From Candidatus Yonathbacteria bacterium (GTDB taxonomy: Bacteria > Patescibacteriota > Minisyncoccia > Phycocordibacterales > UBA1550), in NCBI GenBank assembly GCA_016201355.1, contig JACQCY010000037.1, forward strand, positions 1-12,210: DNA of 12,210 nt, read 5' to 3'. The number at the start of each line of letters is the position of its first letter. Within the stretch, counting starts at the first letter, position 1. Position numbers and translations under genes: made by a program. The notes under the pieces were generated by a model, which saw only the letters and a list, made by a program, of their open reading frames with translations, did no database searches and was not told the DNA's origin. Shown here piece after piece: positions 6,244 through 11,943 of the stretch.

Positions 6244-6672
6244 TTACTTGCCTTTAGGCCCCGCTTTAGCGCGCTTTGCTCCATACTGACTGCGACCCTT
6301 TTTGCGATTCTCTACGGCTGTCGCATCAAGAACACCGCGTACGATATGATAGCGCACACCGGAAAGGTCTTTTACACGACCCCCGCGAATCATTACCACA
6401 GAGTGTTCCTGAAGCTTGTGCCCCATACCCGGAATGTACGCGGTAACTTCCATACCGTTGGTAAGGCGCACGCGCGCGATCTTACGGAGAGCCGAGTTTG
6501 GTTTCTTGGGGGTAACGGTAGTGACTTTGATACAAACACCACGCTTAAAAGGCGAGTCGTGGTAAACTGGCTTGTTTAATTTACTATTAAAACTTTTCCC
6601 GAGCGCGATTGACCGAGTCTTTTTTGCGACAGTGCTTCTGGGTCGTTTGATTAATTGATTTATGGTTGGCAT
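6244..6672 (-). CDS. rpsL: 30S ribosomal protein S12
   Basis: A 142-residue uS12, the decoding-centre protein. The start is set at MPTINQLIKRPRST, the near-universal beginning; an upstream in-frame ATG at 6705 would add 11 residues and is rejected. Residues 21-43 form the longer N-terminal insertion seen in many non-proteobacterial S12 proteins. The decoding loop TPKKPNSALRK (54-64) is intact, including the lysines known from streptomycin-resistance work. The second loop reads GGRVKDLSGVRYH (98-110): the Asp that can be methylthiolated is present, but the nearly invariant Pro is Ser104. A minus-strand TATTAT at 6687-6682 ends nine bases before the ATG and could be the -10 of a nearly leaderless str-operon promoter, but no good -35 accompanies it. 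Confidence 0.96.
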   Translation of the reverse strand: MPTINQLIKRPRSTVAKKTRSIALGKSFNSKLNKPVYHDSPFKRGVCIKVTTVTPKKPNSALRKIARVRLTNGMEVTAYIPGMGHKLQEHSVVMIRGGRVKDLSGVRYHIVRGVLDATAVENRKKGRSQYGAKRAKAGPKGK

Positions 6673-6792
6673 TGAAACTGAATAATACTGCGCCGCCTCT
6701 TTCATAAGACAGCACGAAGTACGGTTACTCTACTACGGAGTGTGAAAAAAAGCAAGCCCCTGTATTCGTTCACTACATATATTGAATTTGCT

Positions 6793-7362
6793 CTATAGGG
6801 CAAATCGCGCTTTGGTAGCGCCCCAATCAATAGCTTTTATAAAAGAAACAATATATTCTGCGCGTTTCAAGCCGTAATCAAGCATAAATGAATGCTCAAA
6901 CACATCCATAACGAGGAGCGCTGTCGCGGAAGCAAGATACCCGCCGTCGTGTTCATTGACCCACACATTAAAGAGTCGCCCTGTCTCATTATCGCGCGCG
7001 AGAATGACCCATCCAATACCGCGCATTCCTCCTGTCGCGGTAAAATCTTTTTCCCACACTTCAAATGAACCAAAATTCTCAACTATCTTCTTCATAAGTT
7101 CACTCTTTTTGTCAATCGGCGCGCCACCTTTAATCATATTGCCAAAATAAAGCTCGTGAAGACGCATACCATTCCACTCCCAACCAAAACGGCGTTTGAT
7201 TTCGTTGTATGGAGGAGTCCCCGCTTCTGCTGTCTTCAAAAATTCGGCGAGCTTATTCGTATTTGAAACATACCCTTCATAGAGCGTGAAGTGGTTGCGG
7301 AGAAGGAGGTCTGAGAATCCCTCCGTCCCCAACAACGCTTCAAAATTTTTCGCTTCATACAT
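6793..7362 (-). CDS. sodA: Fe/Mn-family superoxide dismutase
   Basis: A 189-residue protein of the iron/manganese superoxide dismutase family, which converts superoxide to hydrogen peroxide and oxygen. Likely metal ligands are His24 (RNHFTLYEGYV), His69 (MRLHELYF), Asp153 and His157 (DVFEHSFML, the family's D-x-W-E-H with Phe for Trp). GIGWVIL (115-121) matches the conserved G-x-G-W motif. His138 in VNEHDGG takes the place of the Gln that tunes the metal in E. coli MnSOD, as in some actinobacterial and archaeal FeSODs. Metal choice cannot be decided. The first helix is one residue shorter than E. coli between the ligand His and the gateway Tyr. No secretion signal is seen. It lies downstream of iscS and upstream of rpsL. 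Confidence 0.9.
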   Translation of the reverse strand: MYEAKNFEALLGTEGFSDLLLRNHFTLYEGYVSNTNKLAEFLKTAEAGTPPYNEIKRRFGWEWNGMRLHELYFGNMIKGGAPIDKKSELMKKIVENFGSFEVWEKDFTATGGMRGIGWVILARDNETGRLFNVWVNEHDGGYLASATALLVMDVFEHSFMLDYGLKRAEYIVSFIKAIDWGATKARFAL

Positions 7363-7403
7363 ACAAGTTTAATAAGTTTAAAAAGTCTTATAAGTTTAAG
7401 AAG
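7363..7403 (-). repeat. Short leader repeats before sodA
   Basis: The 41-base gap between iscS and sodA is made of AAACTTATAA/ACTT-type units in minus-strand orientation, the same kind as before the Clp ATPase, fusA, four-helix-bundle and rpsG genes. The inverted partner arm is absent here, so no long hairpin is expected. No Shine-Dalgarno is visible. Confidence 0.6.
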
Positions 7404-8588
7404 TTATACTTGGTCGCTTTGCGTGTGGCACGCGCGCAAGAGCGCAATGATGCGGGGGAGCTCTTGTGCAACGCGCGCAATATCTTCTTTCTTTGTATTG
7501 CGCCCGAGCGAAAAGCGAATCGTTCCTGAATCATTTCCGCCCAATGCCATTATAACATGAGACGGGCTACGGTCAGAACTTTTGCAAGAGCTTTTTCCTG
7601 AGACCGCAATCCCTATCGCATCAAGATAGATCACTAGCGCCTCGCTGTCGCATCCCGCGACTGAAATATTCAAAATATTAGGGAGACCATTTTCAATATC
7701 TCCATTTATCACACAATCAGGAATTTTCTTAAGGATCTTTTCCGCAAGATTATCGCGAAGTTTTTTCACGCGCGCATATTCCTTTGTCTTTATCTTTTCC
7801 GCAAGAATGAGTGCTTCAGCAAAACCGACAGCGAGGGCGACCCCTTCTGTTCCCGCTCGTCGTCCGCTTTCGTGCTCTCCTCCTTGCAAGAGTGGCTGGA
7901 GGATTATTCCTCTCCGTACAAAAAGAGCGCCGATACCGCGCGGACCGTAGGTCTTGCCCGAAGAAATAGTCATGAGATCAACACCGAGTTTCAAAACATT
8001 GAGGTCAAGGTAGTTTGCCGCCTGCGCTCCATCGGTATGAAAATAGGGATATGATGAGTTGTTTGTTTTACGCGCGTGACGGATCTCTTTTGCAATATCG
8101 CGAATTGGTTCCACGGTTCCAATCTCATTATTCGCATACATTACCGAGACAAGAACAGTATTTTCATTGATGAGTTTACGGAGTTCCTTTGCATTAACGG
8201 TACCGCGATGATCAACAGACAAGCGACTTACGCTCACCCCTTCTTTTTGGAGCGCTTCCGCAACTTCAAGAATCGACGGATGTTCTATCGCAGAAATAAT
8301 GATATGCGGATTTTTTATCCCTCGCTCACGCGCCATAGACACCACTCCCCTTATTGCCATATTGTTCGCTTCTGTTGCCCCACTCGTGAAAATGATTTCG
8401 TTAGGGTGCGCCGAAATTGTTCCCGCAATTATTCCCCGTGCATTTTCAAGAGATTTCTTTGCTTCCTGTCCTTCAAGATGGAGCGAGCTCGGATTGCCAT
8501 AAAACTTCTTCGAAGTATCATTCATCACTTTCAATGCTCGTGTATCGGGAGGTGTCGCCGCGGCATAATCAAGATAGATTCTTCTCAT
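7404..8588 (-). CDS. iscS: Cysteine desulfurase (IscS/NifS family)
   Basis: A PLP-dependent class V aminotransferase-fold enzyme that takes sulfur from L-cysteine as an enzyme-bound persulfide. From the start chosen (MRRIYLDYAAATPPD) it is 394 residues. It shows SGATEANN (69-76), the PLP-stacking His in SAIEHPS (about 103), HTDGAQA (184-190), the PLP lysine in SSGKTYGPRGIGALF (Lys212), GGEHESGRRAGTEG (236-249), and the catalytic Cys335 in SGKSSCKSS. SLGRNTKKEDI closes the protein as in IscS. The residue before the PLP lysine is Gly instead of the usual His. In-frame ATGs at 8606 and 8651 are possible earlier starts. No iscU or fdx gene is nearby, so tRNA thiolation is a likely main use, by inference. 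Confidence 0.93.
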   Translation of the reverse strand: MRRIYLDYAAATPPDTRALKVMNDTSKKFYGNPSSLHLEGQEAKKSLENARGIIAGTISAHPNEIIFTSGATEANNMAIRGVVSMARERGIKNPHIIISAIEHPSILEVAEALQKEGVSVSRLSVDHRGTVNAKELRKLINENTVLVSVMYANNEIGTVEPIRDIAKEIRHARKTNNSSYPYFHTDGAQAANYLDLNVLKLGVDLMTISSGKTYGPRGIGALFVRRGIILQPLLQGGEHESGRRAGTEGVALAVGFAEALILAEKIKTKEYARVKKLRDNLAEKILKKIPDCVINGDIENGLPNILNISVAGCDSEALVIYLDAIGIAVSGKSSCKSSDRSPSHVIMALGGNDSGTIRFSLGRNTKKEDIARVAQELPRIIALLRACHTQSDQV

Positions 8589-8655
8589 TTCGTCATAGTA
8601 GCCCATTCCCCCTTTGTTTTCAAATTTTTTGTAAACCTTACAGCGAGCCATTCTA

Positions 8656-8708
8656 TTTAAACGAACCGAGCGGATTTTTTTGCAAAAGCTCTCAAAATGC
8701 GGTATAGT
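8656..8708. promoter_or_regulatory. Divergent promoter region with a shared palindromic -35
   Basis: On the plus strand, TTGCAA (8680-8685), 17 bases, then TATAGT (8703-8708) forms a good promoter for the DUF4446 gene, with transcription expected near 8715 and only about seven bases of leader. TTGCAA is its own reverse complement. On the minus strand it is followed after 18 bases by TTTAAA (8661-8656), a weaker -10 for iscS. If both are used, RNA polymerase can start in only one direction at a time. Confidence 0.55.
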
Positions 8709-8721
8709 TTGTTCTTACCAA

Positions 8722-9180
8722 ATGATTTTAAGCGATTATATCATTATTAGTATTTTTACCGCTATTATTCTTACTTTAAGTATATGGCTTTTTGTCATTG
8801 ACCGCCGCATTAAAAAGCTCCTTTCTGGCAAAAATGCGGAGAGCCTTGAAGGAGTAATAGGCGCGCTGGGAGAAGACATCCGCGCGCTCATATCCTCTCA
8901 GGAGAGAACGAGCGCCTACCTCAAAACGGCCGAGGAGCGACTCAAAAAAAGTATTCAGAATGTTGAGATGATTCGTTTTAACGCCTTCAAAGGAAATGGG
9001 GAAGGGGGCAATCAAAGTTTTGCTGTTGCCTTCCTCTCCGAAAATGGCGACGGCGCGGTGATATCGAGCCTCTATACGCGTGATCGCGTAAATGTTTTTG
9101 CAAAACCAATCAAAGACTTCACATCTCCATTTGAGATGAGCGAAGAAGAACGAGAAGCGATTGCTCAAGCAAAACGATAA
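8722..9180 (+). CDS. DUF4446 family protein, membrane-anchored
   Basis: A 152-residue protein. One N-terminal membrane segment (about residues 5-25, YIIISIFTAIILTLSIWLFV) is followed by a basic stop (DRRIKKLL), a helical, probably coiled-coil part (about 36-85) and a compact C-terminal domain. That domain carries the DUF4446 blocks: MIRFNAFKGNGEGGNQSFAVA (split by a Gly-rich turn), LSENGDGAVISSLYTRDRVNVF, and the ending SEEEREAIAQAKR. The function is unknown. The soluble domain should face the cytoplasm. The start at 8722 is preferred over an upstream in-frame ATG at 8680, because that would lie inside the promoter's -35 box. A strong hairpin starts at the last base of its stop codon. Confidence 0.87.
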   Translation: MILSDYIIISIFTAIILTLSIWLFVIDRRIKKLLSGKNAESLEGVIGALGEDIRALISSQERTSAYLKTAEERLKKSIQNVEMIRFNAFKGNGEGGNQSFAVAFLSENGDGAVISSLYTRDRVNVFAKPIKDFTSPFEMSEEEREAIAQAKR

Positions 9181-9258
9181 TTTTAAATAGAAGTTGCCAA
9201 GGGTGGGCATTAATGCATCACTCCCAAAGGTCCGCCCTTGGCAACTTCTATTTAAAAT
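9180..9258. promoter_or_regulatory. Very long perfect hairpin between the DUF4446 gene and infB
   Basis: Bases 9180-9203 pair perfectly with 9235-9258 over 24 positions, then extend inward by up to four more pairs with two G-U wobbles, leaving a loop of about 23 bases. The stem is A/T-rich at its base and G/C-rich near the loop (GCCAAGGG). It starts on the last base of the DUF4446 stop and ends 11 bases before the infB ATG. It may be a terminator working in either direction, an attenuator for infB, or a tiny fold-back element. It lacks a clear U-tract on the plus strand. Confidence 0.7.
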
Positions 9259-9269
9259 CATTCAACACC

Positions 9270-10796
9270 ATGGTTAAACTTTCTCCACAACATATTTCCC
9301 CTCGTCCTCCTGTGGTAGTCGTTATGGGGCATATTGACCACGGCAAATCGAGCCTTCTTGATTATATTAGAAAAACGAATATTGTGGATAAAGAAGCGGG
9401 AGGTATCACGCAACACCTCTCGGCATACGAGGTTCATCACGAGAGGAAAGAACCCGGGTATGCAAAATCTATAACTTTTCTTGATACTCCCGGACACCAC
9501 AGCTTTTCAAAAATGCGCGCGCGTGGAGCGCACATAGCCGATATTGCAATACTTGTTGTCTCAGCAGAAGAAGGCGTTAAGGAACAAACGAAAGAAGCGC
9601 TCGCTATCATCAAAGAGACCGCTATCCCCTATATCATTGCCATCAATAAAATAGACAAACCAAATGCCAATATTGAACGCACAAAACAAAACCTCGCCGA
9701 GAATGAAATCTATCTTGAAGGGTTTGGCGGAAATGTTCCCTTTGTCCCCATTTCAGCAAAAGTAGGCACCGGAGTCTCCGATCTCCTCGACACACTTCTC
9801 CTTGTCGCTGAAATGGAAGAACTAAAAGGAAACTCTTCTCTCCTTGCAGAAGGGACCGTGGTAGAATCCCATATCGTGCCATCGCGAGGCACTTCCGCAA
9901 CACTCATCATTACTGATGGCACGCTGAAAAAAGGGATGTTCATTCTCGCAGAAGACAGCTTGTCTCCGGTGCGCTCTATTGAAAATTTTATGGGGAAAAA
10001 CATAGACGATGCATCATTCTCCTCCCCTGTTCAAATCACCGGCTTTGATATTCCTCCACGCATAGGAGCTTCGTTCCATGCTTATTCTTCAAAAAAAGAA
10101 GCTGAATCGGCGCGCGCGCTTATGAAAGAGAATCCTTCAAAGCAAGCGACGATAAAAAAAGATTCCCGCACCATCGCTCTCTCAAATGAAGCGGTTGTCG
10201 TACCCATAAGTATTAAAACGGATGTCGCCGGCACATTGGAAGCCATAGAGAAAGAGCTCGGGAAAATAGAGCGCGAACGGGTTGTCCTCAAGATCGTTGC
10301 TACGGGAATTGGCTCAATCAATGAGAATGATGTAAAGCTCGCAACGGGCGCAGAAGGAGCTATTATCATCGGTTTCAATACGAAGATCGAACGCGGGGCG
10401 CAGGACATTGCCGAACGATTTAAAATTACCGTAAAATCGTTCAATGTCATCTATGAGCTTTTAGAATGGATCGAGTCCGAACTTGATGCCCGCACGCCAA
10501 AATCTCTCACCGAAGAGACTACGGGGGCGCTAAAAGTCCTCAGGGTTTTCAGCGCGACAAAACACAAGCAGGTCATCGGTGGCAAAGTAACCGTGGGCTC
10601 CATTACAATCAACGCTCAAGTGAAGATTATGCGTCGCGATACCGAAATAGGTCGCGGGAAAATACTTGAACTCCAGCAACAAAAAATCGCTGTGAAAAAA
10701 GTCGACGAGGGGAACGAGTGCGGGATGATGGTCGAGTCAAAAATAAAAATTGTCCAAGGAGATGTCCTTGAGTCGTTTGTAATGAGCGAGAAATAG
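9270..10796 (+). CDS. infB: Translation initiation factor IF-2, short form
   Basis: IF-2 places fMet-tRNA on the 30S subunit and promotes subunit joining. This 508-residue protein starts only about 13 residues before the G domain (RPPVVVVMGHIDHGKSS), so the N-terminal domains of E. coli IF-2 (890 residues) are absent. G motifs are G1 GHIDHGKS (20-27), AGGITQHLSAYEV, DTPGHHSF, NKIDK and SAKVGTG. Domain II (TVVESHIVPSRGTSATLIITDGTL region), domain III and the C-terminal fMet-tRNA-binding domain (RVFSATKHKQVIGGKVTVGS onward) follow. The start at 9270 is chosen because the earlier in-frame ATG (9213) lies in the loop of the hairpin and adds residues unlike the family. rbfA follows, a conserved pairing. 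No Shine-Dalgarno is seen. Confidence 0.96.
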   Translation: MVKLSPQHISPRPPVVVVMGHIDHGKSSLLDYIRKTNIVDKEAGGITQHLSAYEVHHERKEPGYAKSITFLDTPGHHSFSKMRARGAHIADIAILVVSAEEGVKEQTKEALAIIKETAIPYIIAINKIDKPNANIERTKQNLAENEIYLEGFGGNVPFVPISAKVGTGVSDLLDTLLLVAEMEELKGNSSLLAEGTVVESHIVPSRGTSATLIITDGTLKKGMFILAEDSLSPVRSIENFMGKNIDDASFSSPVQITGFDIPPRIGASFHAYSSKKEAESARALMKENPSKQATIKKDSRTIALSNEAVVVPISIKTDVAGTLEAIEKELGKIERERVVLKIVATGIGSINENDVKLATGAEGAIIIGFNTKIERGAQDIAERFKITVKSFNVIYELLEWIESELDARTPKSLTEETTGALKVLRVFSATKHKQVIGGKVTVGSITINAQVKIMRRDTEIGRGKILELQQQKIAVKKVDEGNECGMMVESKIKIVQGDVLESFVMSEK

Positions 10797-10885
10797 CAGA
10801 ACAATAAAACAGTGAAATAAAATATCAAAATATTCACTCGGATTTAATTATTCATTATTCAACTATTTAATTATTAACTATTTCA

Positions 10886-11212
10886 ATGACTTCTGCCCGT
10901 CAAGACAAAATGCGACAACTCCTCCGTGAAATTGCGGCAGAATTTTTTAGTCGTGAGTCAAGCGGTAAATCACTCATCACCATAACCGATGCGACCATCT
11001 CTCCGGACTTTAAACGCGCTACCATCTACCTCACCACAATTCCCTCAAAAGAGGAGGAACATGCGTTCCAATTTGCAAAAAGAAAGCGAACAGATCTCCG
11101 TGAATTCATCGCCTCGAAAGCGCGTCTTCGCACACTCCCTGTGCTTGAAGTGAAGATTGATGAAGGCGAACGCAACCGCCAAAAAATTGACTCTCTATTG
11201 AAACAGGGATAA
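10886..11212 (+). CDS. rbfA: Ribosome-binding factor A
   Basis: A 108-residue RbfA, a single KH-type domain protein that binds the immature 30S subunit and helps 16S rRNA 5'-end maturation. Family marks are an N-terminal helix with RQDKMRQLLREIAAEFF, the strands ITITDATISPDFKRATIYLT (about 32-51), then LREFIASKARLRTLPVLEVKID (about 72-93), and the ending EGERNRQKIDSLLKQG, which matches the usual RbfA C-terminus. It lies 89 bases after infB, so it is probably in the same transcript, though that gap is very A/T-rich and holds a small AGTGAA/TTCACT hairpin that could end some transcripts. Its leader has ACTATTTAA repeats directly before the ATG and no Shine-Dalgarno. Confidence 0.93.
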   Translation: MTSARQDKMRQLLREIAAEFFSRESSGKSLITITDATISPDFKRATIYLTTIPSKEEEHAFQFAKRKRTDLREFIASKARLRTLPVLEVKIDEGERNRQKIDSLLKQG

Positions 11213-11213
11213 A

Positions 11214-11345
11214 GTAGGTGTTAGGTTTCATGTGTTAGTGGGGCAGGTATTAGATTTTAGTTATTAGGGGCTAGGAAAACCTCTAACATCTACAACTTGT
11301 TATCCAAAACCTTAAACCAATTCCTAAAATCTAACACCTAAAACC
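11214..11345. repeat. Imperfect inverted repeat of GGTGTTAG-type units
   Basis: The stretch after rbfA is built from variants of GGTGTTAG/GGTATTAGATTTTAG on the left (11214-11277) and their inverted counterparts CTAAAATCTAACACC on the right (about 11280-11345). The clearest pair is GGTATTAGATTTTAG with CTAAAATCTAACACC. It could form a long imperfect stem in the transcript and act as the end of the infB-rbfA unit. No coding sequence is seen in it. Confidence 0.6.
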
Positions 11346-11360
11346 TTCTTCTTAAATTAA

Positions 11361-11424
11361 GGCCTGGTAGCCAAGTGGCATGAGCGAAGCGAATTTAAAA
11401 ACAGACAAGAGTCAGACTCTTGTA
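11361..11424 (+). pseudogene. Broken tRNA-Cys copy (5' part plus altered anticodon arm)
   Basis: The first 18 bases (GGCCTGGTAGCCAAGTGG) equal the 5' end of the intact tRNA-Cys 145 bases downstream; with flanking bases the direct repeat is 24 long (11355-11378 and 11500-11523). The D-arm is then interrupted by a segment containing ATGAGCGAAGCGAATT. After it, 11405-11412 and 11416-11423 form an eight-pair stem (ACAAGAGT/ACTCTTGT) like the real anticodon stem, but with only CAG as loop. The T-arm and 3' end are missing, so it cannot make a tRNA. Confidence 0.65.
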
Positions 11425-11441
11425 ATGGAATATATTGAATC

Positions 11442-11515
11442 AACAATATAAAATAAAAAAATAATTAAGGCCTGGTAGAACAATATAAAATAAAAAAATA
11501 ATTAAGGCCTGGTAG
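11442..11515 (+). repeat. Tandem 37-base duplication ending in the tRNA-Cys 5' end
   Basis: Two exact 37-base units, 11442-11478 and 11479-11515. Each holds an A/T-rich part with TATAAAAT and ends with GGCCTGGTAG, the start of tRNA-Cys; the second unit runs into the intact gene. Each unit carries a possible -10 (TATAAA at 11447 and 11484), so the duplication may double a promoter element, but no good -35 is seen. Confidence 0.85.
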
Positions 11516-11577
11516 CCAAGTGGTAAGGCAAGAGTCTGCAAAACTCTTATACGGGGGTTCGATTCTCCCCCAGGCCT
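11506..11577 (+). tRNA. tRNA-Cys (anticodon GCA)
   Basis: A complete 72-base cloverleaf. The acceptor is GGCCTGG/CCAGGCC (11506-11512 with 11570-11576). The D-stem is GCC/GGC, the anticodon stem AGAGT/ACTCT with loop CTGCAAA, so the anticodon is GCA (11538-11540). The T-stem GGGGG/CTCCC has loop TTCGATT. The discriminator base is T (11577), the identity element expected for cysteine. No CCA is encoded. The last part of the gene is repeated 176 bases downstream. Confidence 0.95.
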
Positions 11578-11756
11578 CAAGAAATATCCCGCAGGGATTT
11601 TCTTGGCATGGGAGCAAGGCGCCTGCGCACCTTGCGTGGAGAATCGAAAGGCGGAACATGTTTTGTTTAGTAAAACAAAACAGTGAGCCGGGGTCGCGGA
11701 ATTTTACGAGTGGCGACGAGCAAAATATCTGTGACCGATTCTCCCCCAGGCCTCAA
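11578..11756 (+). other. Structured element after tRNA-Cys ending in a second tRNA 3' end
   Basis: Directly after the tRNA comes a hairpin (11578-11605, about 12 pairs, loop GCA). Next is a segment partly antisense to the tRNA 3' end: GCATGGGA near 11606-11613 and GGAGAATCG at 11638-11646, split by a hairpin GCAAGG/CCTTGC (11614-11619 with 11630-11635) whose loop holds CTGCG. Then a nine-pair hairpin 11660-11668/11673-11681 with loop AGTA, and a two-part stem GGTC/GACC (11692-11695, 11733-11736) with ATTTT/AAAAT (11701-11705, 11722-11726). The element ends in a 21-base exact copy (11736-11756) of the tRNA 3' end at 11560-11580. GGAGAATCG can pair with either copy. The same plan follows tRNA-Leu. 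I know of no named family that it matches. Confidence 0.7.
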
Positions 11757-11797
11757 AAATTATGTAATGATTTTCAGTGTGGAAACAAGGTAAATAC

Positions 11798-11825
11798 TTT
11801 ACTTTAATTTTTAATTTTGTATTAT
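11798..11825 (+). promoter_or_regulatory. Probable promoter for tRNA-Leu
   Basis: TTTACT (11798-11803), 16 bases, then TATTAT (11820-11825). Transcription would start near 11832, about 28 bases before the tRNA. The surroundings are very A/T-rich, so chance matches are likely. Confidence 0.45.
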
Positions 11826-11859
11826 CATTTTTAGTTTTTCGTTTTTATCTTTACAACTC

Positions 11860-11943
11860 GCCCGGGTGGTGGAATGGTATACACAGGAGACTTAAAATCT
11901 CCCGCCGCAAGGCTTGTGGGTTCGAGTCCCACCCCGGGCACCA
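11860..11943 (+). tRNA. tRNA-Leu (anticodon TAA)
   Basis: A class II tRNA. The acceptor is GCCCGGG/CCCGGGC, the anticodon stem GGAGA/TCTCC with loop CTTAAAA, so the anticodon is TAA. A long variable arm (GCC GCAA GGC type) and T-arm GTGGG TTCGAGT CCCAC follow. The discriminator is A (11940) and CCA is encoded at 11941-11943, unlike the Cys gene. Part of its 3' end is copied 169 bases downstream. Confidence 0.96.

Noticed and set aside
8651..8661. TTCTATTTAAA shared between the iscS upstream region and the hairpin arm at 9246-9256
   Set aside because: An 11-base A/T-rich match over 12 kb is weak, and neither site gives a consistent functional reading.
9213..9269. Upstream start for infB at 9213
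   Set aside because: The extra 19 residues would be encoded by the loop and right arm of the hairpin and do not resemble IF-2. The ATG at 9270 lies just before the conserved RPPVVVVMGH segment.
11578..11756. Group I intron in a tRNA gene
   Set aside because: The tRNA-Cys and tRNA-Leu genes are complete without any splicing, the elements are only about 150 bases, and I see no P7/P3 core of a group I intron.
11560..11756. Ordinary prophage or integrative element attachment sites (attL/attR) at tRNA 3' ends
   Set aside because: Duplicated tRNA ends fit att sites, but there is no integrase or cargo, and the internal tRNA-specific antisense segments with conserved hairpins are not explained by that model. 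A minimal mobile element stays possible.
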